Positions 1 to 8,322 of a stretch of 64,000 nucleotides of DNA are shown here, piece after piece (the stretch's first letter is position 1; each line of letters starts with the position of its first letter). The stretch comes from Streptomyces sp. 3214.6 (GTDB lineage Bacteria > Actinomycetota > Actinomycetes > Streptomycetales > Streptomycetaceae), in the NCBI RefSeq assembly GCF_900129855.1, contig NZ_LT670819.1:6634001-6698000 (forward strand), in the 5' to 3' direction. The notes under the pieces are model-generated. The model saw only the letters and a list, made by a program, of their open reading frames with translations. It was not told the DNA's origin and ran no database searches. The translations under genes and the position numbers were made by a program.

Positions 1-325
1 CGCCGCCCGCCGCCCCGGCCACGATCCACGGGGTGCGCCGGCCCCGGCGGGACGTCGTACGGTCCGACAGCGCGCCGAACAGCGGGTTCGCGGCCAGCGA
101 GATCACCGCGCCCGCGCCCGTCACCCAGGCCAGCATCGTCTCCTTCGACATGCCGGAGCCGGGCGCGAAGTCCTCGGCCTGGGAGGCCAGCAGGATCTGC
201 AGCGGGCCGTACCAGCCCACCCAGATCGCCCCGTTGGCCAGCGACAGGGCCGACGTCCAGCCCCGGCCCACCCGCTCGACCGGCTCGGCCAGCGCGGCTA
301 CCGGAACGCGGTCGGCCGTCGTCAT
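1..325 (-). CDS. MFS transporter, N-terminal part (runs off window)
   Basis: The first 108 residues of a major facilitator superfamily permease are visible; the rest lies beyond base 1. After a short polar N-terminus there is a membrane segment around residues 27-47 and then the loop 2-3 signature GALSDRTTSRRGRRTPW, which matches MFS motif A. Its ATG lies inside the stop of the upstream beta-glucosidase gene (ATGA overlap), so the two are translationally coupled. That context suggests uptake of a glucoside or oligosaccharide, possibly as a sugar/proton or sugar/cation symporter. The substrate is inferred from the neighbour only. Confidence 0.8.
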   Translation of the reverse strand, partial: MTTADRVPVAALAEPVERVGRGWTSALSLANGAIWVGWYGPLQILLASQAEDFAPGSGMSKETMLAWVTGAGAVISLAANPLFGALSDRTTSRRGRRTPWIVAGAAGG

Positions 326-1668
326 CCCCGTGCCTGCGATCTCTGCGCCCGCAGCACGTCCCGCAGCCAGGCGTACGACGCCTTCGGGGTCCTGGTCTGG
401 GTGGCGTAGTCGACGTGGACCAGGCCGAAGCGGCGCGCGTACCCCTCTGCCCACTCGAAGTTGTCCAGCAGCGACCACACGAAGTAGCCGCGCACGTCGA
501 CGCCCGCCTCCAGCGCCTTGTGCAGGGCGCGGAGGTGGCCGTCCAGGTAGGCGATGCGGGCCTGGTCGTCGAGGCCCTCGTAGGAGCAGCCGTTCTCGGT
601 GATGACCACCGGCGGGAGGCGGTCGCCGTAGCGGTCCTTGAAGGTCGTCAGGACTTCGGTGAGGCCCTCGGGGACCACCGGCCAGCCGAAGTCCGTGACC
701 GGGACGTCGGCTATCTCCTGGACGGAGAAGGGGAGTTCGGCCGGCATGGTGATCCCGCCGAACTCGATCTCGGTGCCCTGGGGGGCGCCCACCCGGGTCG
801 GGGCGTAGTAGTTGATCCCGTACCAGTCGAGCGGCTCGGAGATCACCTTCAGGTCGGACGCCACGTCCCCCGGCATCAACTCGCCCAGCCCGTCGGGGTA
901 TTCGCCGAGCAGCAGCGGCTCAGCGAACAGGCGGTTCAGCAGGACGTCGTAGAAGGCCGCCGCCTCCAGGTCGGCGGGCTCCCGGGAGGCCGGCCAGGTC
1001 GGGCCGTGCGAGTTGGCGACGCCGATGTCGGTGGCGCCGGCCGCGCGCAGGGCCTGGACGGCGAGGCCGTGGGCCAGAAGCTGGTGGTGGGCCACCGGCA
1101 GCGCGTCGAAGAGCAGCTGCCTGCCGGGGGCGTGGGTGCCGAGCGCGTGCCCCAACAGCGTGTGTTCGGCGGGCTCGTTGAGGGTGATCCACTTCTTGAC
1201 ACGGTCGCCGAGGCGGTCCACGACCACCGACGCGTACTGCGCGAACCGGGACGCCGTGTCCCGCTCCAGCCAGTCCAGGTTCGCCGGGAGGTCCCAGTGG
1301 AAGAGGGTGGGGACGGGGCGTACGCCCGCCGTCAGCAGGGCGTCGACGAGGCGGTCGTAGAAGTCGAGGCCGCCGGGGGAGTTCACTCTCGGCCAGGAGA
1401 TCGAGAAGCGGTAGGCGTCCACTCCGAGGCCCGCCAGGAGGGCCACGTCCTCGCCGTAGCGGTGGTAGTGGTCGCAGGCCACGGCGGCTGTGGAGCCGTC
1501 CTTCACCCGGCCGGGCTCGGCCGTGAAGGTGTCCCACACGGACGGTTCGCGCTGGTCGACCGCGCCCTCGATCTGATGGGCGGAGGTGGACACCCCCCAC
1601 ACGAAGTCGGCCGGGAACGGAGGGATCGGGGGAATCGGATGGGCCGCGGCACGCGGATCGTTCGCCAT
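322..1668 (-). CDS. GH1 family beta-glucosidase
   Basis: A retaining beta-glucosidase of glycoside hydrolase family 1, cytoplasmic (no signal peptide), about 448 residues, the normal size for a GH1 barrel. The N-terminal FVWGVSTSAHQIEGA motif contributes to the -1 subsite. The acid/base is the Glu of TLNEP (about residue 165) and the nucleophile is the Glu of ITENG (about residue 358); both are intact. A second ATG 12 bases upstream (1680) is possible, but AAGG at suitable distance favours 1668. It overlaps the MFS gene by ATGA, giving a two-gene operon that imports and cleaves beta-glucosides. A perfect inverted repeat lies just upstream of the start. Confidence 0.93.
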   Translation of the reverse strand: MANDPRAAAHPIPPIPPFPADFVWGVSTSAHQIEGAVDQREPSVWDTFTAEPGRVKDGSTAAVACDHYHRYGEDVALLAGLGVDAYRFSISWPRVNSPGGLDFYDRLVDALLTAGVRPVPTLFHWDLPANLDWLERDTASRFAQYASVVVDRLGDRVKKWITLNEPAEHTLLGHALGTHAPGRQLLFDALPVAHHQLLAHGLAVQALRAAGATDIGVANSHGPTWPASREPADLEAAAFYDVLLNRLFAEPLLLGEYPDGLGELMPGDVASDLKVISEPLDWYGINYYAPTRVGAPQGTEIEFGGITMPAELPFSVQEIADVPVTDFGWPVVPEGLTEVLTTFKDRYGDRLPPVVITENGCSYEGLDDQARIAYLDGHLRALHKALEAGVDVRGYFVWSLLDNFEWAEGYARRFGLVHVDYATQTRTPKASYAWLRDVLRAQRSQARG

Positions 1669-1681
1669 GGGCGGGATCATC

Positions 1682-1697
1682 CTTACCCACGGGTAAG
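1682..1697. promoter_or_regulatory. Probable operator of the beta-glucosidase operon
   Basis: The top strand reads CTTACCCACGGGTAAG, two perfect 7-base arms around a 2-base centre. It sits 14 bases upstream of the glucosidase ATG at 1668, where a LacI- or ROK-type sugar repressor would block transcription. A TTGACT hexamer lies just upstream on the minus strand. The regulator gene is not in view. Confidence 0.55.
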
Positions 1698-1750
1698 CAA
1701 GTCAACGCCCGGGCGTGAAGTGGCAGTTCACGCCCGGCGCGACCGACCGG

Positions 1751-2017
1751 TCAGGCCCCTTCCTTCAGTACCCGCGAGATCAGCTCCCGCTGCTCCCGGG
1801 TGAGCCGGGGATCGGCCGCGTACACCGTTTTTCCGTCCACGGTGATCTCGTAACGGAATCCGTCGGGCACGCCCATGGGCGGCCGGCCCTGACCGGCGGC
1901 GACCGCCTGCTCGGCCAGGGTGTGCCAGTCGCCGGCATCGGGCCGCCCCGAGGTGTCCACCTCGGCCTGCCGCTCGATGCCCGCGAACCCGCCCGTGCGC
2001 CTCACCTGAATACGCAT
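1751..2017 (-). CDS. Protealysin inhibitor, emfourin family
   Basis: A small cytoplasmic protein of 88 residues resembling emfourin (M4in), the proteinaceous inhibitor of protealysin-like M4 peptidases. Typical features are the basic N-terminal beta-strand MRIQVRRTGGFAG, the central PDGFRYEITVDG strand pair and an acidic C-terminal helix. It lies 21 bases downstream of the M4 peptidase gene on the same strand, the arrangement expected for a protease-inhibitor pair. The assignment rests on sequence character plus context, which agree. Confidence 0.8.
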   Translation of the reverse strand: MRIQVRRTGGFAGIERQAEVDTSGRPDAGDWHTLAEQAVAAGQGRPPMGVPDGFRYEITVDGKTVYAADPRLTREQRELISRVLKEGA

Positions 2018-2038
2018 GGGTCCCTGTCTATCCCGCGG

Positions 2039-3109
2039 TCACAGAATCCGCACCCCCACCTGCTCCCATGCCTTCTCCACGGCCTGGAACTCCTCCCCGC
2101 CGTCGCCGAAGCGCTCGCGCGCGGCCTTCACCGTCAGCCCCGCGAAGTCGGTGAAGAAGGCCCTCTCGGTGAGCTCGCCGCCGGTCAGGACGTCGTACCA
2201 GATCTGGCCCGCCTTCTCCCAGGCGTGGCCGCCGAGGGCGGTGGCGGCCAGGTAGAACGCGTGGTTCGGGATGCCCGAGTTGATGTGGACACCGCCGTTG
2301 TCGCGGCCGGTGCGGACATAGCCGTCCATCGTCGCGGGCTGCGGGTCCTTGCCGAGGACGTCGTCGTCGTAGGCCGTGCCCGGCGCCTTCATGGAGCGCA
2401 GGGCGGTGCCGGTGACGCCCGGGGCGAGCAGGTCCGCGCCGATCAGCCAGTCGGCCTCGGCGGCGGTCTGGCCGAGGGAGTACTGCTTGATGAGCGAGCC
2501 GAAGACGTCGGACATCGACTCGTTGAGGGCGCCCGGCTGGCCGTTGTACGTCAGGTTCGCCGTGTACTGCGTGACGCCGTGGGTGAGCTCGTGCCCGATG
2601 ACGTCGATGGAGGAGGTGAAGTCGACGAAGATCTCGCCGTCACCGTCGCCGAACACCATCTGTTCGCCGTTCCAGAAGGCGTTGTTGTAGCCCTCGTCGT
2701 AGTGCACGGTGGCGTCGAGGGGCAGCCCGTCGCCGTCGATGGAGTGGCGCCGGTAGGCCTTCAGATAGAGCTCGAAGGTGGCGCCGAGGCCGGAGTAGGC
2801 GCGGTTGACACTGGCGTCCTGGCCGGGCTCGGAGCCCTCGGCGCGGACCTTGACGCCGGGCAGGGTGGTGCCGTGCTCGCAGTCGTAGACGGTGCGCAGC
2901 GGCTGGTCCGACGGCGCCTTCGCCTTCGGGGCGGCCACGAGGCCGTACTCGGTGTTCACCTGGCGCAGGGAGCGCAGCTCGCTGTCGCGCAGGATGGTGC
3001 GCCGGGCGGGGCCGGCGAGCGCCGGATCGTCGCTCCTGGCCAGCCGGTCGAGGATGTGCGGCGGTACGACGGTGCAGAAGACGGGCTCGAAGCCCCCGTG
3101 AGTCGTCAT
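2039..3109 (-). CDS. M4 family metallopeptidase, protealysin-like
   Basis: A zinc endopeptidase of the thermolysin family, 356 residues. The active site HELTH (about residues 173-177) and the downstream third zinc ligand in GALNESMSDVFG are intact, as is the C-terminal GVHINSGIPNHAFY segment carrying the catalytic His region. There is no signal peptide. The N-terminus is a short protealysin-type propeptide with the FCTVVPPHIL motif, so the enzyme is probably made in the cytoplasm and leaves, if at all, by a non-classical route. ATG 3109 is preferred because AAGG lies nine bases upstream; GTG 3118 is an alternative. The emfourin inhibitor gene follows directly. Confidence 0.92.
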   Translation of the reverse strand: MTTHGGFEPVFCTVVPPHILDRLARSDDPALAGPARRTILRDSELRSLRQVNTEYGLVAAPKAKAPSDQPLRTVYDCEHGTTLPGVKVRAEGSEPGQDASVNRAYSGLGATFELYLKAYRRHSIDGDGLPLDATVHYDEGYNNAFWNGEQMVFGDGDGEIFVDFTSSIDVIGHELTHGVTQYTANLTYNGQPGALNESMSDVFGSLIKQYSLGQTAAEADWLIGADLLAPGVTGTALRSMKAPGTAYDDDVLGKDPQPATMDGYVRTGRDNGGVHINSGIPNHAFYLAATALGGHAWEKAGQIWYDVLTGGELTERAFFTDFAGLTVKAARERFGDGGEEFQAVEKAWEQVGVRIL

Positions 3110-3283
3110 GCCCGGCACCCTTGCATTGCGTTACCCCGCTGTCACCACAGGCCACCATGATCGGTGAAAAACTGTGACAAACATGGCCGATCCGTGGCTT
3201 CAAGTGGTATGGAGCACGTTTCGCCCCTTTTCCTATATTTGTTTCCGCCGGTCCCGCATACTGATACGGACCCGCGTGACACC

Positions 3284-3310
3284 AGTGCCTCGGCTAGGCT
3301 GCGGAGCACT
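3284..3310 (+). promoter_or_regulatory. Putative promoter of the leuA leader
   Basis: TAGGCT at 3295-3300 fits a streptomycete -10 hexamer and lies 10 bases before the leader peptide ATG, so transcription would start about 3306. No convincing -35 hexamer is seen at the usual distance. Confidence 0.4.
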
Positions 3311-3358
3311 ATGCGTTTCGGGCTGCTTCTCCTTAGCTGCCGCGGCGAGGGCCTGTAG
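3311..3358 (+). CDS. leuL: leuA leader peptide
   Basis: A 15-codon ORF, MRFGLLLLSCRGEGL, with four consecutive leucine codons (CTG CTT CTC CTT) and a fifth just before the stop. CTT is a rare codon in this GC-rich genome, which would make translation sensitive to leucyl-tRNA supply. It ends 95 bases before leuA and is followed by competing stem structures. Leucine-rich leaders ahead of leuA are known in streptomycetes; I infer ribosome-mediated attenuation here. Confidence 0.75.
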   Translation: MRFGLLLLSCRGEGL

Positions 3359-3415
3359 TCGAGGCCGACCCCCTCCCCGCGGTGCTTGGTGTTGCGCGTC
3401 GGCCGTCCTTCCGTC
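3340..3415 (+). promoter_or_regulatory. leuA attenuator-like leader structure
   Basis: Two alternative pairings are visible. The first pairs 3340-3351 (CCGCGGCGAGGG, inside the leader ORF) with 3371-3382 (CCCTCCCCGCGG) with one mismatch. The second pairs 3363-3369 (GGCCGAC) with 3398-3404 (GTCGGCC). The pairings interlock, so a ribosome stalled at the leucine codons would cover the first strand and change folding. No U-tract terminator is obvious, so the switch could act on termination or on leuA translation. Confidence 0.5.
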
Positions 3416-3452
3416 CGGACATTATCCGGTCACCCCGAGGAGCCAACGCCCC

Positions 3453-5174
3453 ATGGCGAACCGCCAGCAGCCCAGCCAGATGCCGGTCCACAAGTACGGA
3501 CAGTACGAGCAGGTCGACATCGCCGACCGCACCTGGCCGAACAACCGGATCACCACCGCCCCCCGCTGGCTCTCCACCGACCTGCGTGACGGCAACCAGG
3601 CCCTGATCGACCCCATGTCGCCCGAGCGCAAGCGCCGGATGTTCGACCAGCTGGTCAAGATGGGCTACAAGGAGATCGAGGTCGGCTTCCCGGCCTCCGG
3701 CCAGACCGACTTCGACTTCGTGCGCTCGATCATCGAGGAAGAGGGCGCCATCCCGGACGACGTCACGATCTCCGTGCTGACCCAGGCCCGCGAGGACCTG
3801 ATCGAGCGGACCGTGGAGTCCCTGAAGGGCGCCAAGCGCGCCACCGTCCACCTGTACAACGCCACGGCCCCCGTCTTCCGCCGGGTCGTCTTCCGCGGCT
3901 CCAGGGACGACATCAAGCAGATCGCCGTCGACGGCACTCGCCTGGTGATGGAGTACGCGCAGAAGCTGCTGGGCCCGGAGACCGAGTTCGGCTACCAGTA
4001 CAGCCCCGAGATCTTCACCGACACCGAGCTGGACTTCGCCCTCGAGGTCTGCGAGGCGGTGATGGACGTCTACCAGCCCGGTCCGGGCCGCGAGATCATC
4101 CTGAACCTGCCGGCCACGGTGGAGCGTTCGACGCCGTCGACGCACGCCGACCGCTTCGAGTGGATGGGCCGCAACCTCTCCCGCCGCGAGCACGTCGTGC
4201 TGTCCGTCCACCCCCACAACGACCGCGGTACGGCCGTGGCGGCGGCCGAGCTGGCGCTGATGGCCGGTGCCGACCGCATCGAGGGCTGTCTGTTCGGGCA
4301 GGGCGAGCGCACCGGCAACGTCGACCTGGTCACCCTGGGCATGAACCTGTTCTCGCAGGGCGTCGACCCGCAGATCGACTTCTCCGACATCGACGAGATC
4401 CGTCGTACGTGGGAGTACTGCAACCAGATGGAGGTCCACCCGCGCCACCCGTACGTGGGCGACCTGGTCTACACGTCCTTCTCCGGCTCCCACCAGGACG
4501 CCATCAAGAAGGGCTTCGACGCCATGGAGGCCGACGCGGCCGCGAAGGGCGTCACCGTCGACGACATCGAGTGGGCCGTCCCGTACCTGCCGATCGACCC
4601 GAAGGACGTCGGCCGCTCCTACGAGGCCGTCATCCGCGTCAACTCGCAGTCCGGCAAGGGCGGTATCGCGTACGTCCTGAAGAACGACCACAAGCTGGAC
4701 CTGCCGCGCCGGATGCAGATCGAGTTCTCCAAGCTGATCCAGGCCAAGACCGACGCCGAGGGCGGCGAGCTCACCGGCTCCGACATCTGGGCCGTCTTCC
4801 GCGACGAGTACCTGCCCAACCCCGACAACGCGTGGGGGCGGATGCAGCTCAGGGCGGGGCAGTCGACGACCGACAAGGACGGCGTGGACACGCTGACCGT
4901 CGAGGCCGAGGTCGACGGCGTGGAGACGACGCTGGTCGGCACCGGCAACGGTCCGATCTCGGCCTTCTTCCACGCGCTCCAGGGCATTGGCATCGACGTA
5001 CGTCTGCTGGACTACCAGGAGCACACGATGAGCGAGGGCGCGTCCGCGCAGGCCGCCTCGTACATCGAATGCGCGATCGACGACAAGGTCCTGTGGGGCA
5101 TCGGCATCGACGCGAACACGACGCGTGCCTCACTGAAGGCAGTCGTCTCGGCCGTCAACCGCGCGACCCGCTGA
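3453..5174 (+). CDS. leuA: 2-isopropylmalate synthase
   Basis: Catalyses condensation of acetyl-CoA with 2-oxoisovalerate, the committed step of leucine synthesis. The 573-residue protein carries the catalytic STDLRDGNQAL segment near residue 45, the metal-binding His-x-His in VLSVHPHNDRGTA, and the C-terminal leucine-sensing regulatory domain ending in ANTTRASLKAVVSAVNRA. Length and N-terminus match the actinobacterial long form. ATG 3453 has GAGGAG about ten bases upstream; upstream in-frame codons belong to the untranslated leader. Expression is probably attenuated through the leader peptide, and a strong hairpin follows the stop. Confidence 0.96.
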   Translation: MANRQQPSQMPVHKYGQYEQVDIADRTWPNNRITTAPRWLSTDLRDGNQALIDPMSPERKRRMFDQLVKMGYKEIEVGFPASGQTDFDFVRSIIEEEGAIPDDVTISVLTQAREDLIERTVESLKGAKRATVHLYNATAPVFRRVVFRGSRDDIKQIAVDGTRLVMEYAQKLLGPETEFGYQYSPEIFTDTELDFALEVCEAVMDVYQPGPGREIILNLPATVERSTPSTHADRFEWMGRNLSRREHVVLSVHPHNDRGTAVAAAELALMAGADRIEGCLFGQGERTGNVDLVTLGMNLFSQGVDPQIDFSDIDEIRRTWEYCNQMEVHPRHPYVGDLVYTSFSGSHQDAIKKGFDAMEADAAAKGVTVDDIEWAVPYLPIDPKDVGRSYEAVIRVNSQSGKGGIAYVLKNDHKLDLPRRMQIEFSKLIQAKTDAEGGELTGSDIWAVFRDEYLPNPDNAWGRMQLRAGQSTTDKDGVDTLTVEAEVDGVETTLVGTGNGPISAFFHALQGIGIDVRLLDYQEHTMSEGASAQAASYIECAIDDKVLWGIGIDANTTRASLKAVVSAVNRATR

Positions 5175-5194
5175 CGAGCCTGACCGGCGGTTTA

Positions 5195-5230
5195 GGGGCT
5201 CTGATCGTCGTATACGGCGATCAGAGCCCC
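5195..5230 (+). terminator. Terminator after leuA
   Basis: A perfect 13-base stem, GGGGCTCTGATCG paired with CGATCAGAGCCCC around a 10-base loop, 21 bases after the leuA stop. There is no U-tract, as is common for streptomycete terminators. Confidence 0.8.
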
Positions 5231-5283
5231 GTCGATTTCGGCCAGCGGGGCGTGGAGGTCACGGAAAGGTCTCGTCCTGGGTG

Positions 5284-5313
5284 CTGACTACTCCTGCTCG
5301 ATGTGGCTAACAT
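5284..5313 (+). promoter_or_regulatory. Putative promoter of the TerB-like gene
   Basis: CTGACT (5284-5289) and TAACAT (5308-5313) are spaced by 18 bases and lie 45 bases before the GTG start, a reasonable HrdB-type promoter. Confidence 0.4.
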
Positions 5314-5357
5314 CACGCAGACGCGGCGATGTTGCCGCGCCGTTAAGGAGGTGCGAC

Positions 5358-6053
5358 GTGCTGCCAGGACGGGGACGAGACGGCCGTGTCACCAGGCTTG
5401 CCCGCATCCTGGGCACCCGCACCGCGTGGACGACCGTGGGCGACGGAGAGTTCTTCTGTCCGGGCTGCGGCGGCGACCGCAACTACCAGCGGCTGACCGG
5501 CCGGCGCCGCTTCACCGTCCTCGGCATGCCCGTCGCGCCGCGCGGCGCGACCGGGCCGGTCGTCGAGTGCGCCGCCTGCCGACGCCACTTCGGCACCGAC
5601 GTCCTCGACCACCCCACCACCATCCGCTTCTCCGCGATGCTCCGCGACGCCGTCCACACCGTCGCTCTCGCGGTCCTGTCCGCGGGCGGCGTCTGCGCCC
5701 CGACGTCCCTGCAGACGGCGGCGGGCGCGGTGCGCGCGGCCGGCTTCGCCGACTGCACCGAGGAACAGCTCGCCGCCCTCGTCGACGCCCTCGCCGCCGA
5801 CACCGGCCACAGCTACGGCGAACCGTACGGCGCGGGCCTCGCCATAGAGCTCCACGAGGCCCTCGACCCTCTCGCCCCGCACCTCGCGCCGGCCGGCCGT
5901 GAATCGATCCTGCTGCAGGGCGCCCGCATCGCCCTCGCGGACGGTCCGTACACCCCCGCCGAGCGCGAGGTCCTCGCGACGGTGGGCGCGGCCCTGATGA
6001 TCTGCGCGGACGATGTGACCCGGCTGCTGGTGGCGGCCCGCACCCCGTCCTGA
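5358..6053 (+). CDS. Zinc-ribbon protein with TerB-like domain
   Basis: A 231-residue soluble protein. The N-terminal quarter forms a zinc ribbon with two Cys pairs (FFCPGCGG and ECAACRRHFG, about 38 residues apart). The rest is helical and ends in a segment, LADGPYTPAEREVLATVGAALMI, typical of TerB-like tellurite-resistance or YebE-type domains, where acidic residues may bind metal. GTG 5358 was chosen because AAGGAGGT lies five bases upstream; an upstream in-frame ATG lacks a site. The cellular role of such proteins in Streptomyces is not settled and no tellurite operon surrounds it. Confidence 0.7.
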   Translation: MLPGRGRDGRVTRLARILGTRTAWTTVGDGEFFCPGCGGDRNYQRLTGRRRFTVLGMPVAPRGATGPVVECAACRRHFGTDVLDHPTTIRFSAMLRDAVHTVALAVLSAGGVCAPTSLQTAAGAVRAAGFADCTEEQLAALVDALAADTGHSYGEPYGAGLAIELHEALDPLAPHLAPAGRESILLQGARIALADGPYTPAEREVLATVGAALMICADDVTRLLVAARTPS

Positions 6054-6075
6054 CGTCGAGCTGACACGCCCCTGA

Positions 6076-6091
6076 TACTCCCCAGGGAGTA
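6076..6091. promoter_or_regulatory. Perfect inverted repeat upstream of MMPL/two-component operon
   Basis: TACTCCCCAGGGAGTA has two 7-base arms around a CA centre and lies 126 bases before the MMPL start. It is a plausible operator for the NarL-type response regulator encoded at 9585-10256; that link is inferred. Confidence 0.5.
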
Positions 6092-6217
6092 ACGCGGCCG
6101 CCCGGCCGCCCCCGGCAGTACCCCCGAACTCGCCCTCGCGTGCGACGAACCGCCCCTTGCGTGCCGGAAGTCTGGAGAGCGCAACCGGACGACCGTGCCG
6201 AAGGGAGGGCCCGTCTC

Positions 6218-8275
6218 ATGGGGGCCGGGAAAAGGAAGAGCATCCCCTGGGTGATGCTCGCGCTGTGGGTGGGCGTGCTGGCGCTCGCCTCACCGTTCGC
6301 CGCCAAGCTCGCCGACGTGCAGCACGACAGGATCACCGACTACCTGCCGGCGAGCGCCGACTCGACCAGGGTCGCCAAGCTGCAGGATCAGCTGCCCGGC
6401 GGCGAGAGCACCGAACTCGTGCTGGTCTACCATCGGATCGGCGGGCTCACCGCCGCCGACCGGGCGACGGCCGGGGAGCAGGTCGCGCGGATCGCAGGGG
6501 ACCACACGCTGACCGGTACGCCACAGGGCGTCCCGTCCGCCGACGGTGCCACGCTCATGTACCCGGTCGTCACCAACGAGCCCGGCGTCGACGAGGACAA
6601 GCGGGACGCGTTCGTCGACGACATACGTCAAGTCGCGCACAGCGAAGACGGGTTGACGGTCGAGGTCGGCGGGACGGGGGCGCTGTCCACCGACGCGAGC
6701 AAGGTGTACCAGTCGCTCGGTGGGCCGCTGCTCTACACCACCGTCGCCGTCGTCGCCGTCCTGCTGATCCTCATCTACCGCAGCCCGGTGCTGTGGCTGG
6801 TGCCGCTCGTCGTGGCCGGGATCGCGGACTACCTGTCCATGGGCGTCGCCTACGGCCTCCACCAGGCCTTCGGCACCTCGGTGTCCGGACAGAGCTCGGG
6901 CATCATGACCATCCTCGTCTTCGGCGCGGGCACGGACTACGCCCTGCTGCTCGTCTCCCGCTACCGGGAGGAACTGCGGCGCGTGGAGCGTCCGTACGAC
7001 GCGATGCTGGCCGCGCTGCGCGGCTGCGGGCCCGCCGTGCTGGCCTCCTCCGGGACCGTCGCCGCCGGACTGTTGTGCCTGCTCGCCGCCGACCTCAACT
7101 CCAGCCGGGGGATGGGACCGCTCGGCACCGCCGGGGTGCTGTGCGCGCTCGTCGCGATGCTGACGCTGCTGCCCGCGCTCCTCGTCGTGCTGGGCCGCCG
7201 GGTGTTCTGGCCGCTGGTGCCCGCCTTCGGCAGCACGCCCAGGGCACGCCGGTCGCTGTTCGCCGCGATGGGCACCTCGGCAGAACGGCGCCCCCGGACC
7301 GTCCTGGCGGCCGGCGCCGTCCTGCTCGGCGCGCTGGCGCTCGGCGTGCTGAACCTGCCCGGCGCGGTCAGGCAGCAGGACGCCTTCGTCGACCGGCCGG
7401 AGTCGGTCGCCGCCATGGAGACCCTCGCCGGGGCCTTCCCCGAGCGGTCCGCCCAGCCCATCGAGGTCATGACCCCGACCGGGCGGGCCGACGCCACGCT
7501 CGCCGCGATCCGCGGCACGGACGGCGTCGCCGACGCCCGCGCCGACCGTACGGGGGGAGGCTGGACGGAGATCGCGGTGACCGCCTCCGCGCCGCCGCAG
7601 TCGGCGGCCGAGACGGCGACCATCGAGGCCCTCAGGGACCGGCTGACGGGCTCCTACGTCGGCGGGCCCAGCGCCCAGCAGATCGACCTGGTGGACACCA
7701 ACGCCCGCGACCGGCTGATCGTCGTGCCGATCGTCCTCGTCGCCGTCCTGCTGATCCTCATCGTGCTGCTGCGGTCGCTCGTCGCGCCGCTGATGCTGGT
7801 CGCCGCCGTGGTCGCGGTGTGGGGCGCGGCGCTCGGCATCGGCGGACTGGTGTTCGGGCCGGTGTTCGGCTTCGAGGGCACGGATCCGGGGCTGGGACTG
7901 CTGTCCTTCGTCTTCCTGGTCGCCCTCGGCGTCGACTACGGCATCTTCCTGATGCACCGGATGCGGGAGGAGTCGGTGCGCGGCGCCGAACCCGGCACCG
8001 CCGCGCTGACCGCGCTGCGCACGACGGGCGGGGTCATCGCCTCCGCGGGCCTCGTCCTCGCCGCGACGTTCGCCGTGCTGACGAACATGGGGCTCGTCCA
8101 ACTCGTCGAGCTGGGCTTCGTGATCGCGGTGGGCGTGCTCCTGGACACCTTCCTCGTGCGGACCTACCTGGTGACCAGCGCGAGCGTGGCGCTGGGGCGG
8201 CGGGTGTGGTGGCCGGGCCGCCTGTCGCGGGCGCCGAAACCCGAAGTCGCCGACCACGAGCGGCAGTTCGCGTGA
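6218..8275 (+). CDS. MMPL family transporter
   Basis: An integral membrane transporter of the RND-related MMPL/YdfJ family, 685 residues. Two homologous halves each carry one N-terminal membrane helix, an extracytoplasmic loop of about 150 residues and a bundle of five helices. The halves share the family signatures FGAGTDYALLLVSRYREEL and LVALGVDYGIFLMHRMREE, whose Asp-Tyr pairs are the expected proton-relay residues. The start at 6218 is chosen for AAGGGAGG nine bases upstream. Substrates are typically lipids or hydrophobic metabolites. A sensor kinase and response regulator follow, which suggests induction by envelope or antibiotic stress. Confidence 0.9.
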   Translation: MGAGKRKSIPWVMLALWVGVLALASPFAAKLADVQHDRITDYLPASADSTRVAKLQDQLPGGESTELVLVYHRIGGLTAADRATAGEQVARIAGDHTLTGTPQGVPSADGATLMYPVVTNEPGVDEDKRDAFVDDIRQVAHSEDGLTVEVGGTGALSTDASKVYQSLGGPLLYTTVAVVAVLLILIYRSPVLWLVPLVVAGIADYLSMGVAYGLHQAFGTSVSGQSSGIMTILVFGAGTDYALLLVSRYREELRRVERPYDAMLAALRGCGPAVLASSGTVAAGLLCLLAADLNSSRGMGPLGTAGVLCALVAMLTLLPALLVVLGRRVFWPLVPAFGSTPRARRSLFAAMGTSAERRPRTVLAAGAVLLGALALGVLNLPGAVRQQDAFVDRPESVAAMETLAGAFPERSAQPIEVMTPTGRADATLAAIRGTDGVADARADRTGGGWTEIAVTASAPPQSAAETATIEALRDRLTGSYVGGPSAQQIDLVDTNARDRLIVVPIVLVAVLLILIVLLRSLVAPLMLVAAVVAVWGAALGIGGLVFGPVFGFEGTDPGLGLLSFVFLVALGVDYGIFLMHRMREESVRGAEPGTAALTALRTTGGVIASAGLVLAATFAVLTNMGLVQLVELGFVIAVGVLLDTFLVRTYLVTSASVALGRRVWWPGRLSRAPKPEVADHERQFA

Positions 8276-8284
8276 GCACCCGGG

Positions 8285-8307
8285 CGCCCCTCCCTGTCGG
8301 AGGGGCG
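8285..8307 (+). terminator. Hairpin between MMPL and histidine kinase genes
   Basis: CGCCCCTCC and GGAGGGGCG form a perfect 9-base stem with a CTGTC loop, 10 bases after the MMPL stop. It may attenuate read-through into the kinase gene. Confidence 0.6.
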
Positions 8308-8322
8308 TCTGTGTGCCGCAGG

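Noticed and set aside
415..1803. Long open frame antisense to the beta-glucosidase gene
   Set aside because: It mirrors the GC3-driven antisense frame of a strong GH1 gene and its translation is a low-complexity Val/Gly/Arg string without motifs.
3164..3310. 64-residue protein upstream of leuA
   Set aside because: Only its last 15 codons (the Leu-rich leader) have the expected features; the rest covers the promoter.
6157..8322. Continuous open frame that would fuse an Arg-rich protein to the histidine kinase
   Set aside because: This part is an alternate frame inside the MMPL gene; only the section after about 8323 codes for the kinase.
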